From NCBI GenBank assembly GCA_040830705.1, contig JBFOME010000016.1, positions 124,001 through 188,000 of the forward strand: 64,000 bases of DNA, written 5' to 3'. A program made the position numbers and the translations under genes. Positions 43,817-52,504 of the stretch are shown one piece after another. The notes under the pieces are model-generated. The model saw only the letters and a list, made by a program, of their open reading frames with translations, did not search any database and had not been told where the DNA came from. This stretch comes from Ruegeria_C sp040830705 (lineage in GTDB: Bacteria; Pseudomonadota; Alphaproteobacteria; Rhodobacterales; Rhodobacteraceae). Each line of letters opens with the position of its first letter. The stretch's first letter is position 1.

Positions 43817-44299
43817 TTATGACAAGCGCAGCCGCATACGAATGGCTGGGAAGCTGATGCCCGGTTGCAACGGAACCTGTATCGAACCTTCGCTTTGAAA
43901 CCCCATTGCAGCGTAAAACGGCGCCGCCGTGCGCGTCGACCAGCACTCCATTTCGGCGATGCCTGAAGCCTGCGCCTGAGATAGTGCGTGGGCCAGAACA
44001 GCCCGCCCGACGCCCCGGCGCAAAGCCCGATGATCGGTGACCACGTGGCGGATATGGCCCAGGCCGCGTTGCTTGTGGTCTCGTGTCCAGCCGCCCGCCC
44101 CAAGTATCGCCTCCGCCCCATCGGCCACAAAGTAGGTACCACAGCCAAACAACTCGGGGCGCGCCCGGCTGATGATCGGCAGCGCCGTCACCAGAACCGA
44201 CGGCGGGTAATCGGGCTTGAGCAGGCGCGGATAGCTGCGCGCCAACAGCGCATCAACCTCGGCCATGTCGGCCCGTTCCGCCGCCCGAACCCGGATCAT
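43817..44299 (-). CDS. GNAT-family N-acetyltransferase
   Basis: 160 residues. RRGVGRAVLAHALSQAQASG is the acetyl-CoA binding loop and HIRHVVTDHRAL the preceding strand; APFYAAMGFQSEGSI closes the fold. The start overlaps the P-loop kinase stop as ATGA, so the two are translated together. Substrate unknown. Confidence 0.83.
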   Translation of the reverse strand: MIRVRAAERADMAEVDALLARSYPRLLKPDYPPSVLVTALPIISRARPELFGCGTYFVADGAEAILGAGGWTRDHKQRGLGHIRHVVTDHRALRRGVGRAVLAHALSQAQASGIAEMECWSTRTAAPFYAAMGFQSEGSIQVPLQPGISFPAIRMRLRLS

Positions 44300-44820
44300 C
44301 CCGCCCCCTCCAACCCGCGCAGATAGGTCGAAACCTGCGCCCGGCGATAGAAGTGGAACCGCTGCTGGTCCGGGCGTGCACTGGCGAAGAGCTGCTGCAG
44401 CCGCGCGCGGCTGGTCCGCCTTGTCCGACAGATGAAACGATAGAATTCCACCGTTTCGCTATGCCACCCCTCAATGCAGCCCTCGGCCATGTCAGGGCGG
44501 TTCTGACCTCGATTGCGGATCATCCGCTTGGTGACCCGCCACAAGCGCAGCCCCACCGGCAGATCCAGCCAGATCAGCGTATCTGCCCGCGCCAGCCGGT
44601 TGTCATAGGTGGCGGACAACCCGCCCTCGAAAATCCATCGGGCCTGCGCCTCGATTTCGTGCGCCATGGCGATCTTTTCGACGCGCGGCCGCTCCTGCCA
44701 TCCGGGCAGCCAGTGCACGTGATCCATATGATAGACCGGCAGCCCGGTCACCGCCGTCATATGTCGGGCCAGAGTGCTTTTGCCGGACCCTGGCTGGCCG
44801 ACGATCATAACCCGTTGCAT
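44296..44820 (-). CDS. P-loop kinase, adenylate-kinase/FlaR-like
   Basis: 174 residues. The Walker A loop GQPGSGKST is at residues 7-15 and the Asp-His region MDHVHWLPGWQERP near residue 32 is typical of small ATPases once called DNA-topology-modulation FlaR proteins, related to shikimate and adenylate kinases. The RxxxR lid is RMIRNRGQNR. Start at 44820 directly precedes the family N-terminus; a longer frame upstream overlaps the L33 terminator. Substrate unknown. Confidence 0.83.
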   Translation of the reverse strand: MQRVMIVGQPGSGKSTLARHMTAVTGLPVYHMDHVHWLPGWQERPRVEKIAMAHEIEAQARWIFEGGLSATYDNRLARADTLIWLDLPVGLRLWRVTKRMIRNRGQNRPDMAEGCIEGWHSETVEFYRFICRTRRTSRARLQQLFASARPDQQRFHFYRRAQVSTYLRGLEGAG

Positions 44821-44837
44821 CAGAACGCTCCGAAACG

Positions 44838-44867
44838 AAAAAGGGTCACGCGATAACGTGACCCTTT
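44838..44867 (-). terminator. Rho-independent terminator of rpmG
   Basis: An 11-bp perfect stem, AAAGGGTCACG at 44840-44850 and CGTGACCCTTT at 44857-44867 with a 6-base loop, is followed leftward by a short U-run. It lies 29 bases past the rpmG stop and just upstream of the kinase start. Confidence 0.85.
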
Positions 44868-44895
44868 GCCGTGTCATTTCCAGTTAGGGAAAGGC

Positions 44896-45063
44896 TTACT
44901 TGATCTTGCCTTCCTTGTACTCGACATGCTTGCGGGCCACCGGATCATATTTGCGCACGACCATCTTTTCGGTCATGGTGCGTGCGTTTTTCTTGGTCAC
45001 GTAGAAGTGGCCCGTACCTGCGGTCGAGTTCAGACGGATCTTGATGGTCGTCGGTTTCGCCAT
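44896..45063 (-). CDS. rpmG: 50S ribosomal protein L33
   Basis: 55 residues, below the usual ORF cutoff. The sequence starts MAKPTTIKIRLNSTAGTGHF and continues YVTKKNARTMTEKMVVRKYDPVA, ending EYKEGKIK: a standard bL33. It has no cysteines, so it is the zinc-free form common in alphaproteobacteria. It is followed by a strong terminator. Confidence 0.96.
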   Translation of the reverse strand: MAKPTTIKIRLNSTAGTGHFYVTKKNARTMTEKMVVRKYDPVARKHVEYKEGKIK

Positions 45064-45282
45064 GGTCTCTACTCCTGCGCCCGAAAGGCGCGCGGCCCTC
45101 GGTTGAATTCCTATGAGCGTGCGCTTTTACCCGCAGCACCCACCGAGTCAACCAGATTCTGCATCCCGCGCCTGATATCTGCTGACCTTTCGCGGCGGCA
45201 CGATCTTTTTCGTATCACCGCCTTATTTGCGCCATCCTCGACGGGTGATCTTCGGAGTGAGCTCTTTGCCAAGGAATCCCCC

Positions 45283-45969
45283 ATGCGCCATATCCTGATC
45301 GCCTCCACCCTTGCGCTTGCCGCTTGCGCAGCCCCGGATGCCAGTGTCAGCAATCGAAACCTTCCACGCTCTATGCAACCCGGCGGCCCGGCCTCGATCA
45401 TTGGTCAGGACCCGCCTGCTGTGGTCACACCTCTTGCTGGATCGGGATCGATCATAGCTGGCGGTACTACGCGGCACCTGTCGGCCAATGAGACGGTAAC
45501 GGTTACACGAACCAGCCCCAGCGCGGTGGTCGAGACCTATCGCTATGGCAGTGGACAACAAACGACAGCCCCCAAAGCGACCGCTGCAGCTGCAGCGCTT
45601 CAAACACCCGACGGAACGTCTCGCGTGCCTGTCTACCAACTCGCCCCGTTGCCCTCCACGCCTTATCTGAACCGTAAAATGGACCGCGTGATCAAGGCTG
45701 CCCGAAAAACAAGCGGTGTCCCGGTCTCGACAGGAGAGTATAGCGGAACCTTGAGGCGGATTGATTTCGGGACCACGAGCTATGCGGTATATGACCCGGT
45801 CACGCTGGGCCTGAAAGGTACCTTCAACCCGCGCAAAGCTGTCGTGGATCTTGCCCAACTGGCCCGCGTGCAAACCGGCTGCACGGGCGCGGAACGTGGG
45901 GACGCGGCCTTGGGTAATAGTGGCGCTTTCCACAAAGCCTTGGTGGTTCCTATTTCCTGCACAAGATGA
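45283..45969 (+). CDS. Lipoprotein with C-terminal Cys pair
   Basis: 228 residues. The lipobox LALAAC (Cys16) follows the signal sequence MRHILIASTLALAAC. The mature region is rich in Ala/Thr/Pro and contains RNLPRSMQPGGPASIIGQDP, then repeated Ser/Thr runs, and ends in RVQTGCTGAERGDAALGNSG...VVPISCTR. The Cys-ending shape matches the protein at 43255-43764, suggesting a shared disulfide-closed C-terminal fold. AAGGAA precedes the start. Function unknown. Confidence 0.78.
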   Translation: MRHILIASTLALAACAAPDASVSNRNLPRSMQPGGPASIIGQDPPAVVTPLAGSGSIIAGGTTRHLSANETVTVTRTSPSAVVETYRYGSGQQTTAPKATAAAAALQTPDGTSRVPVYQLAPLPSTPYLNRKMDRVIKAARKTSGVPVSTGEYSGTLRRIDFGTTSYAVYDPVTLGLKGTFNPRKAVVDLAQLARVQTGCTGAERGDAALGNSGAFHKALVVPISCTR

Positions 45970-46041
45970 CGAGGCCGTCATTGGGCCGCAGCTAGCTGTG
46001 CGACCCAACTGCCATGCATGAACACGAGAAGGGAGAAGGGC

Positions 46042-46749
46042 TTACCCGCTCAAAGGCACGCCCATCTGGGCATGGATCTGACGCCGCGCGGCATCGCTCA
46101 AACGAAGCGACTGCGCGAGCAGATCCAGATACTGCGCCTCGGCTCCGGTATCGATGCGCATGACGGCAAGCGATGTTGCGTAAACCTGTGCGGCGGCGGC
46201 ACCCTGCGCGGCTTGCGCAAGCCCTGCAATGTTCATCGGCGCGGCCAGTTGTTCTTCGACAAAAGCGCGCTCCTCGGCGCTGATATCGTCGCCCAGGGCG
46301 TCTAGGATGACCTGCCGTTCTGCATCATCGATCTCGCCATCCGCTTTGGCAGCCTGAATCATCGCCCGCAGCATCAGCTTGGCCTGCTCCTCCATTGCGG
46401 TTTCAACGGGCGTACCGCGAAACATCGCGCTCATCATATCCGCAGATTGTTTTCCCCCTGACAGGGCCGCGCCTTGCATTGAGGACATCAATCCGCCCAG
46501 GCCCGCCATAGCCGCGCCCTGCCCGCCCGCGCCCGCAAACTGGCCAAGCATGTTCTGGATTTGCTCACTTGCGCCGCCAAGCCCGAACTTCTCGGCCATT
46601 ACACCGATCTGGTCCAATCCCATCTGGCCCTGCCCACCTTGGAACATGTTCTGCAATCCGGCCATGCCCCCCATCTGCTGGTACTTTTCCATACCTTTGG
46701 CAGCAGCAAAACCAACAGCGACCGAGGCCAGCGTTTTCATGAAACTCAT
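46042..46749 (-). CDS. DUF533/TerB-like protein (YebE family)
   Basis: 235 residues. N-terminal SFMKTLASVAVGFAAAKGM is a hydrophobic anchor; a Met/Gly-rich central part (MGGMAGLQNMFQGGQGQMG) precedes the helical DUF533 domain with MIQAAKADGEIDDAERQVILDAL and EAQYLDLLAQSLRL. The paired acidic ADGxID motifs match TerB-like folds, also seen in the DjlA-like gene at 1514. Start 46749 follows GGAGG at good distance. Confidence 0.88.
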   Translation of the reverse strand: MSFMKTLASVAVGFAAAKGMEKYQQMGGMAGLQNMFQGGQGQMGLDQIGVMAEKFGLGGASEQIQNMLGQFAGAGGQGAAMAGLGGLMSSMQGAALSGGKQSADMMSAMFRGTPVETAMEEQAKLMLRAMIQAAKADGEIDDAERQVILDALGDDISAEERAFVEEQLAAPMNIAGLAQAAQGAAAAQVYATSLAVMRIDTGAEAQYLDLLAQSLRLSDAARRQIHAQMGVPLSG

Positions 46750-46958
46750 CGTGAATCCTCCTCCGGAACAGGCCACCACTGTAGCGGCGGGGCTCTATCG
46801 TGACCATGACGATCTATTTGATCGCCGATTGAAGAGGCTCGCGACGATTGCCCAGACATCACAACCCAAGACGGATGGCCGGTTTTGTGGCGGCAAAATC
46901 TTGTGTTAACGTTCAGGGGTTTGGACCACGGTCTTTGATCAACAATTTGGAGCTTAGA

Positions 46959-47333
46959 ATGATATTTCCGCACCTGTCTCGCGTCGCGTTCGCCGGTATC
47001 AGTGCAGCCATTTTCCTGATTGCGCCCCATTCTCTTGCGGCAGAGACTTTCGAAAGAATCTCCACAGAGGCTGAGTTTTCGCAGTTGGTTGTCGGGAAAA
47101 AGCTGACCCTCGGCAAGAACTGGTTCGTCATAAGAAAAAATGGCAGCCTCAAGGGCGACTTCAACGGTGAGAAGCTGAAAGGCGCCTGGCAATGGCGCGA
47201 CGGCTATTGGTGCCGGACATTGAAATCCCACAGCAAAAACACGGATTGCCAGCTTTGGGAGGTCAGCGGAGACGAGTTTCGCGTCACACGCGCCAAGGGC
47301 AAGGGCAAGAGCTTTACCTATATCGTCAAATAG
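46959..47333 (+). CDS. Exported hypothetical protein
   Basis: 124 residues. A signal peptide (IFPHLSRVAFAGISAAIFLI, cleavage after HSLAA) precedes a compact, basic, strand-rich domain with KNWFVIRKNGSLKGDFNGEK and WQWRDGYWCRTLKSHSKNT, containing two Cys. Start at 46959, seven bases after GGAG. Not a family I recognise; secreted location is certain, function unknown. Ends 11 bases before the end of convergent rnpB. Confidence 0.75.
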   Translation: MIFPHLSRVAFAGISAAIFLIAPHSLAAETFERISTEAEFSQLVVGKKLTLGKNWFVIRKNGSLKGDFNGEKLKGAWQWRDGYWCRTLKSHSKNTDCQLWEVSGDEFRVTRAKGKGKSFTYIVK

Positions 47334-47344
47334 CGAAGCCCTGT

Positions 47345-47768
47345 GCGCGCGGAGGGCCTATAAGCCGGATCCTGTTCGGGGGATCTCTCCCCTTCGATGA
47401 CCATTCATCTAGGGTGTCCGTTGCCGGACACCTCCAGCTGCCAACCCGACCCCTCTCGGTTGAAGCGAGCCTAGCGGCGGTTTCGGCTTGCGCCGACCTG
47501 CCCGCGCGGGGGTCCTATTTGGCATTGCTCCCGGTGGGGCTTGCCGTGCCACCGCTGTTGCCAGCGGCGCGGTGGGCTCTTACCCCACCGTTTCATCCTT
47601 ACCCCGGCGTGTTGCCGGAGGCGAACCTTCGACGAACCGGGGCGGTTTCATTTCTGTGGCGCTTTCCGTCGGGTTGCCCCGCCCGGGCGTTACCCGGCAC
47701 CGTTGCTTCAGGGAGTCCGGACTTTCCTCGTGAGGTTGCCCTCCCGCGGCCATCCGGCCCTCCGCGCT
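47345..47768 (-). ncRNA. rnpB: RNase P RNA, bacterial class A
   Basis: On the leftward strand the 5' P1 arm GCGCGGAGGGCC (47756-47767) pairs with GGCCCTCCGCGC at the 3' end (47347-47358). Universal P4/J elements are visible: GAGGAAAGTCCGGACTCC near 47733, ACGGAAAGCGCCACAGAAA near 47660 and AGATGAATGGTCATCG near 47405. Length about 420 nt fits alphaproteobacterial RNase P RNA, the ribozyme for tRNA 5' maturation. Several ORFs across this span are artefacts. Ends are accurate to a few bases. Confidence 0.95.
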
Positions 47769-47854
47769 AGTGCCCACCTATGCGGCACCTCATTCGCGGT
47801 CAAGAGCATACGGCACCACCCCGCGCCATGGCCGTTCGAACTGCCTTGGCTACG

Positions 47855-48514
47855 CTAGGCTTTTTCGCCTGCCAAGGACGCGATATCGGCTGCGGACAGC
47901 GCGCCGCTGGCATGCGGGCGATGGCGCAGGCGTACCGCAGAGAGCAGCGTGCTGTCATCAACATCCGCTGTATATCCCGCCCGCCGCGCCAAGTCGCGGA
48001 AATCCGCGTTTGAAACCCCGTCGGTTTCATTCGGGCCAAGCACGCGCGCCGCGAGGCCAAGCTTTTCGAGCCGCAGCCAGTCAAATCGCGGTCCCGGATC
48101 AATCTTTCGGCCCGGCGCCATGTCGGAATGGCCAATCACGTTCCGCGGCGGGATATCCCAGCGTTTTAGAATGATGCGCAGCAGCGCCTCCAGTGCGACC
48201 ATCTGCGGCTGCGCGAAGGGTGTCGCCCCGGCATTGTCTAACTCAATCCCGATCGAGCGCGAGTTGATATCACTCATCCCGCGCCATTCCCCAGCACCGG
48301 CGTGCCAGGCGCGATCCTCTTCGCGCACCATCTGCCATGTCGTGCCATCGGACCCAATCAGGTAATGCGCCGAGACCTCGGCCTCGGGCAGGCAGAGCCG
48401 TTTCAGCGCGGCTTCGGCGCTGGTCATGGCGGTGTAGTGGATCACTACGAAACGCGGCGTCAGACCGTCTCGGCGCGGTCCGAAATTCGGGGACGGATGC
48501 CAGATCGGCTCCAC
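47855..48514 (-). CDS. N-acetylmuramoyl-L-alanine amidase (AmiD/AmpD-like)
   Basis: 219 residues of the Amidase_2 zinc family. RFVVIHYTAMTSAEAALKRL gives the first zinc His, WHAGAGEWRGMSDINSRSIGIELDN the second region and IGHSDMAPGRKIDPGPRFDW the third ligand and catalytic Lys/Asp. It cleaves the amide between MurNAc and L-Ala of peptidoglycan or muropeptides. No signal peptide, so a cytoplasmic AmpD-like recycling role is most likely. Starts 3 bases after the excalibur gene stops. Confidence 0.9.
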   Translation of the reverse strand: MEPIWHPSPNFGPRRDGLTPRFVVIHYTAMTSAEAALKRLCLPEAEVSAHYLIGSDGTTWQMVREEDRAWHAGAGEWRGMSDINSRSIGIELDNAGATPFAQPQMVALEALLRIILKRWDIPPRNVIGHSDMAPGRKIDPGPRFDWLRLEKLGLAARVLGPNETDGVSNADFRDLARRAGYTADVDDSTLLSAVRLRHRPHASGALSAADIASLAGEKA

Positions 48515-48517
48515 GCC

Positions 48518-49303
48518 TCAGTTGCTGACCGCGTTGCGGTAAGACGACGGATCCCAGTCGCAGGCATAGCCGTCGCCATCGGGGTCCAGCCCCTTGCGAT
48601 CACGCTGCGGCCCGCCACCTTCGAGAAACGCGATCTGCGCCAGATCGGGCGAGGCAAATCCTGCGCAATTGCGCTGCGCCTTGGCCTGCAGGTTGAATCC
48701 GGCCCGCGAATAGAGCTTGGTGCCCTTCGGGTGAGAGGTGCTCAGTGCGTATTGCACGATATTGGGCTGTGCCGACCCGCTACGCTCGGGCACGGCGGTG
48801 GGGGCCACTTGCTGATAGTTGGCCCGGTTCTGCGCGATACGCTGCGCATCGCTTTCAATGGTCTGGCGACTGGAAACGGCGCTAAAATCGTTCTCGTCAG
48901 AAATCCCGGGATTGTTGATGAGCTGTGGTGCGGCGTTCGTTGGGCTGGCCTGTACCGGCGCGACGCCCGAATTGCCCTGCGACTGTTGCAACGCATAGGC
49001 GGTTTCGCGGGCGATATCCTCGGCGCTGCCGGTGGCGGGCAGCGACGTACCGGTGCCGGATACGCCCGGTGTCGGATTGGACGTTGCCGAAAGCGGCGCA
49101 CCTGTCGTGTCATAGCTGGTGAGGGTTTCCGACGATACGGCAGAGGGCGGTGCCAACGGGTCGCCCGTCACTGTCTGGCCGGCAAGCACAGCCTCTCGCT
49201 GCGCCTGATAGGTGGGTGTATTGAATCCTGCCCCGGAATCGGGAACCGTCGATTGGCAAGCTGCCAGAACCCCAAAAACGGGAACCAGATAGAGTACGCG
49301 CAT
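48518..49303 (-). CDS. Lipoprotein with C-terminal excalibur calcium-binding domain
   Basis: 261 residues. Lipobox VLAAC (MRVLYLVPVFGVLAAC). A long low-complexity Ser/Thr/Gly/Pro/Ala stalk (about residues 20-180) is followed by the excalibur domain: RNCAGFASPDLAQIAFLEGG, then LDPDGDGYACDWDPSSYR with the DxDxDG calcium loop and paired Cys. Start ATG 49303 is 8 bases from AGGA. Probably a surface-tethered protein; role unknown. It sits downstream of gatA, 35 bases away. Confidence 0.87.
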   Translation of the reverse strand: MRVLYLVPVFGVLAACQSTVPDSGAGFNTPTYQAQREAVLAGQTVTGDPLAPPSAVSSETLTSYDTTGAPLSATSNPTPGVSGTGTSLPATGSAEDIARETAYALQQSQGNSGVAPVQASPTNAAPQLINNPGISDENDFSAVSSRQTIESDAQRIAQNRANYQQVAPTAVPERSGSAQPNIVQYALSTSHPKGTKLYSRAGFNLQAKAQRNCAGFASPDLAQIAFLEGGGPQRDRKGLDPDGDGYACDWDPSSYRNAVSN

Positions 49304-49338
49304 GACCATCGTCCTGCTGATTTTGCTACGGCGGGTAT

Positions 49339-50826
49339 CTACCACCATTTCCCGGCTTTGGCCACAAAACCGGCAGCCGATTCCAGCGCATAGGCCGTAT
49401 TCAGCAGATCGCCTTCTTCCCACGGCCGCCCGATCAGTTGCAGACCCAGCGGAAGCCCTTGTTTGTCGAGCCCTGCGGGCACCGAGATGCCCGGCAGTCC
49501 TGCCAGGTTCACGGTCACTGTAAAGACGTCGTTCAAATACATTTGAACAGGATCGGCATCCGCCATCTCGCCCAGACCAAAGGCCGCCGAAGGGGTGGCC
49601 GGGGTCAGAATCGCGTCGATGCCCTGTGCAAAGACGTCCTCGAAATCCTTCTTGATCAGGGTGCGAACGCGGCGCGCGCGGTTGTAATATGCGTCGTAGA
49701 AACCAGCCGACAGCACATAAGTGCCGATCATTACCCGGCGCTGCACCTCGTGGCCGAAGCCCTCGGCACGGGTTTTTTCGTACATCTCGGTGATGCCGTC
49801 CCCTTGCGCCAACTGCGCCCGGTGGCCGTAGCGCACGCCATCATAGCGGGCCAGGTTCGACGAAGCCTCGGCAGGTGCGATCACGTAATAGGCAGGCAGC
49901 GCGTATTTGGTGTGCGGCAGCGAGATATCGACGATCTCGGCTCCGGCGGCTTTCAGCATCTCGGTGCCATCGGCCCAGAGCTGTTCGATCTCGCCGGGCA
50001 TGCCATCCATCCGGTATTCTTTCGGGATACCGATCTTCTTGCCCTTGATATCGCCGGTCAGCATCGCTTCGAAATTCGGCACAGCTAGATCGGCGGAGGT
50101 AGAATCCTTCGGGTCATGGCCGCACATTGCTTCCAGCATGATCGCGGCATCGCGCACCGATTTGGTCATCGGCCCGGCCTGATCCAGCGAGGAGGCAAAG
50201 GCGATGATACCCCAGCGCGAGCAACGGCCATAGGTGGGCTTGATGCCGGTGATGCCGGTGAATGCCGCTGGCTGGCGGATCGAGCCACCGGTATCGGTGC
50301 CGGTCGCGGCAAGGCACAGGTCAGCCGCCACGGCGCTGGCCGAGCCACCCGACGACCCACCCGGTGTGAGCGGCGCATCGTCATTGCCGCGCCGCCACGG
50401 GTTCACCACGTTGCCATAGGTCGAGGTCTCGTTCGACGAACCCATCGCGAATTCATCCATATTGAGCTTGCCCAGCATCACGGCACCCGCATCGGCCAGT
50501 TGCTGGCTGACGGTGGATTCGTACTCCGGCTTAAAGCCCTCAAGTATCGCGCTGGCGGCTTGGCTCTCCACGCCTTTGGTGCAGAACAGATCCTTTATGC
50601 CCACCGGCAGACCGCACATGGCGGGCGCATCACCCGACTTGATCCGTTCATCCGCCGCATTGGCGCGTTCCATCGCGATCTCTGGGGTCTTGTGCACAAA
50701 AGCGTTCAGCGCGCCGGCATCCTCGATGGCCTTCAGGCAGGCTTCGGTCAGTTCGACAGAGGTGGTCTCACCCTTGCGCAGCAGATCGCGAGCCTCGGCC
50801 AGGCCCAGAGTGTTCAGTTCAGTCAT
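49339..50826 (-). CDS. gatA: Glutamyl/aspartyl-tRNA amidotransferase subunit A
   Basis: 495 residues. The amidase signature GGSSGGSASAVAADL and GTDTGGSIRQPAAFTGITG gives the Ser-Ser-Lys triad: Lys78 (VGIKDLF), about Ser158 and Ser182. GatA liberates ammonia from glutamine so that misacylated Glu-tRNA(Gln) or Asp-tRNA(Asn) can be amidated. Its start overlaps the gatC stop as TAATG. gatB is not in the window, as is common in alphaproteobacteria. Confidence 0.96.
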   Translation of the reverse strand: MTELNTLGLAEARDLLRKGETTSVELTEACLKAIEDAGALNAFVHKTPEIAMERANAADERIKSGDAPAMCGLPVGIKDLFCTKGVESQAASAILEGFKPEYESTVSQQLADAGAVMLGKLNMDEFAMGSSNETSTYGNVVNPWRRGNDDAPLTPGGSSGGSASAVAADLCLAATGTDTGGSIRQPAAFTGITGIKPTYGRCSRWGIIAFASSLDQAGPMTKSVRDAAIMLEAMCGHDPKDSTSADLAVPNFEAMLTGDIKGKKIGIPKEYRMDGMPGEIEQLWADGTEMLKAAGAEIVDISLPHTKYALPAYYVIAPAEASSNLARYDGVRYGHRAQLAQGDGITEMYEKTRAEGFGHEVQRRVMIGTYVLSAGFYDAYYNRARRVRTLIKKDFEDVFAQGIDAILTPATPSAAFGLGEMADADPVQMYLNDVFTVTVNLAGLPGISVPAGLDKQGLPLGLQLIGRPWEEGDLLNTAYALESAAGFVAKAGKWW

Positions 50827-51113
50827 TATTCCACCACCTTCGGAACCGCAAAGAAGCCCTCGCGCGCATCGGGGGCATTGGCCAGCACCTTGTCCTGCTG
50901 GTTGCCGTCCGTGACCACATCCTCGCGCCGTTTCAGTCGCATCGGCGTAACCGAGACCATGGGCTCGACCCCGTCGACATCGACCTCGTTGAGCTGTTCG
51001 ATGAACCCGAGGATCGTGTTGAATTCCGAGGCCAGCGCCGGCAGCGCGTCATCCTCGACCTTGATCCGGGCCAGCTTGGCCACTTTGGCGGCGGTGCTTT
51101 GGTCAATCGACAT
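50826..51113 (-). CDS. gatC: Glutamyl/aspartyl-tRNA amidotransferase subunit C
   Basis: 95 residues. MSIDQSTAAKVAKLARIKVE, then EFNTILGFIEQLNEVDVDGVEPMV (in pieces) and the C-terminal DAREGFFAVPKVVE are the GatC pattern. It holds GatA and GatB together in the GatCAB complex. Directly upstream of and coupled to gatA. Confidence 0.96.
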   Translation of the reverse strand: MSIDQSTAAKVAKLARIKVEDDALPALASEFNTILGFIEQLNEVDVDGVEPMVSVTPMRLKRREDVVTDGNQQDKVLANAPDAREGFFAVPKVVE

Positions 51114-51185
51114 CGGTTTCCCTCATATGTGTCAGGGGGCATTTACCGCCGTGCGCGCCCGGTCGCAAGGGCTGTGGCACGCGAT

Positions 51186-52487
51186 TCAATTGGTCAATGG
51201 GGTGCCACCAAGGCCGCGTACGCCCTGCGCTTGCAACTCCGCCACCAAAGCGTCGGTGTCGATCTCCTGCACCGGAACATTTCGAGCCTGCGCCATTCCT
51301 GCCGCAATGCCTGTGGCCTGCCCCATCGCCATGCATTGCGGCATTCCGCGCACCGAGGCAAAGGCCGTGGGATCCGCCGACAGGATGCGGCCCGCGAACA
51401 TCAGATTCTCGATCCGTCTCGGCACCAGCGAGCGAAACGGAATGGTGTAATAGCCGCCCCGCTCGACCATGGCGTCATGGGTCATCTCGTCCGAGGCGCG
51501 CATCACGTCATCAATCGGGTTGTCGCAGGCCACGATCCCGTCTTCGAACTTGCGCCCGCGCGCCAGATCGGCACCGGTGACCTGCACCATGCCCTCCAGC
51601 TTGCGGGTTTCGCGCACACCCACGGTGGGTCCCAGATAAGTCAGGCGCGCGTGTTCAAAGCCCGGGACGTCGCTGCGCAGAAACTCGGCCAGTTGGCGGC
51701 AGCGCCGGCGGCCTTCTTGCGTGGCCTGTGCCATTGCCTGCGGATCGGTGCCATCGATGCCGCGGATCACCACCGAGTTGCAAAACACCGTGTCGCGGTG
51801 AAAGCCCTTCATCAGATAAAGCTGCGCGAGATGCTCATGCAGGCGACCCTCGGCGATGCCTTTGGCCGCGTAGCGCCGGAAATAGGGGTCGTTCTCGGCA
51901 AAGACCCGGCTCCAATCTGCGTTCACCATCAGGAAGGACAGTGTCACGCCCATCATATTCCCCTGCCCGTCGCCCAGTGTATAAGGCACGCCCGCTTTGG
52001 CAGAGATGTCGCCATCGCCCGAGCAATCAATGACAACCCCAGCGCGGACGAGATGCAGGCCGTGGCGGTCATAGAACTCGATCGCCTCAATCCTGTTGCC
52101 CTGCATCCGAGGCAGTATTGCGGTGCTGTTCACATGTACCCGCACGCCCGCTTCTTCGAGCATTTCAAACATCGTGAGCGTTGCAATGTCATGGTCATAC
52201 TGAATCTCGGGGCCAAAGTTCTCCAGCGTGCAAGGGCGCTTTTCGGCCATTGGCGGGTCCATCTCGGTCAATCGCTGCTCCAGTTCCTCCATGAGCCCGC
52301 CGATGCTGACATCCTGCGGATAGGCCGCGCCCCAGGGCATGCCAGGACAAAAGGCCATCACACCGCCCAGTTTCGGCCCCGCCTCAAGCAGGATCACGTC
52401 GAGCCCCTGTCGCCCTGCCGCCACCGCTGCACCGAAACCCGCTGTGCCACCTCCGATGACCAGAACATCCGCCGTTAGCTCTGCCAT
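51186..52487 (-). CDS. FAD-dependent oxidoreductase
   Basis: 433 residues of the FAD_oxidored group. N-terminal dinucleotide fold ADVLVIGGGTAGFGAAVAAG, then LLEAGPKLGGVMAFCPGMPWG with a possibly redox-active or substrate-facing Cys, VIDCSGDGDISAKAGVPYTLG, and the C-terminal MFAGRILSADPTAFASVRGMPQCMAMGQATG FAD contact (in two stretches). Similar proteins reduce or oxidise unknown hydroxylated metabolites. It lies 72 bases upstream of gatC and 17 bases downstream of the ceramidase-like gene. Confidence 0.87.
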   Translation of the reverse strand: MAELTADVLVIGGGTAGFGAAVAAGRQGLDVILLEAGPKLGGVMAFCPGMPWGAAYPQDVSIGGLMEELEQRLTEMDPPMAEKRPCTLENFGPEIQYDHDIATLTMFEMLEEAGVRVHVNSTAILPRMQGNRIEAIEFYDRHGLHLVRAGVVIDCSGDGDISAKAGVPYTLGDGQGNMMGVTLSFLMVNADWSRVFAENDPYFRRYAAKGIAEGRLHEHLAQLYLMKGFHRDTVFCNSVVIRGIDGTDPQAMAQATQEGRRRCRQLAEFLRSDVPGFEHARLTYLGPTVGVRETRKLEGMVQVTGADLARGRKFEDGIVACDNPIDDVMRASDEMTHDAMVERGGYYTIPFRSLVPRRIENLMFAGRILSADPTAFASVRGMPQCMAMGQATGIAAGMAQARNVPVQEIDTDALVAELQAQGVRGLGGTPLTN

Positions 52488-52504
52488 CTTGTCCTACCTC
52501 CCGA

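Noticed and set aside
47192..47858. Several rightward and leftward ORFs of 60-190 codons.
   Set aside because: The span is RNase P RNA on the leftward strand, whose conserved helices explain the sequence.
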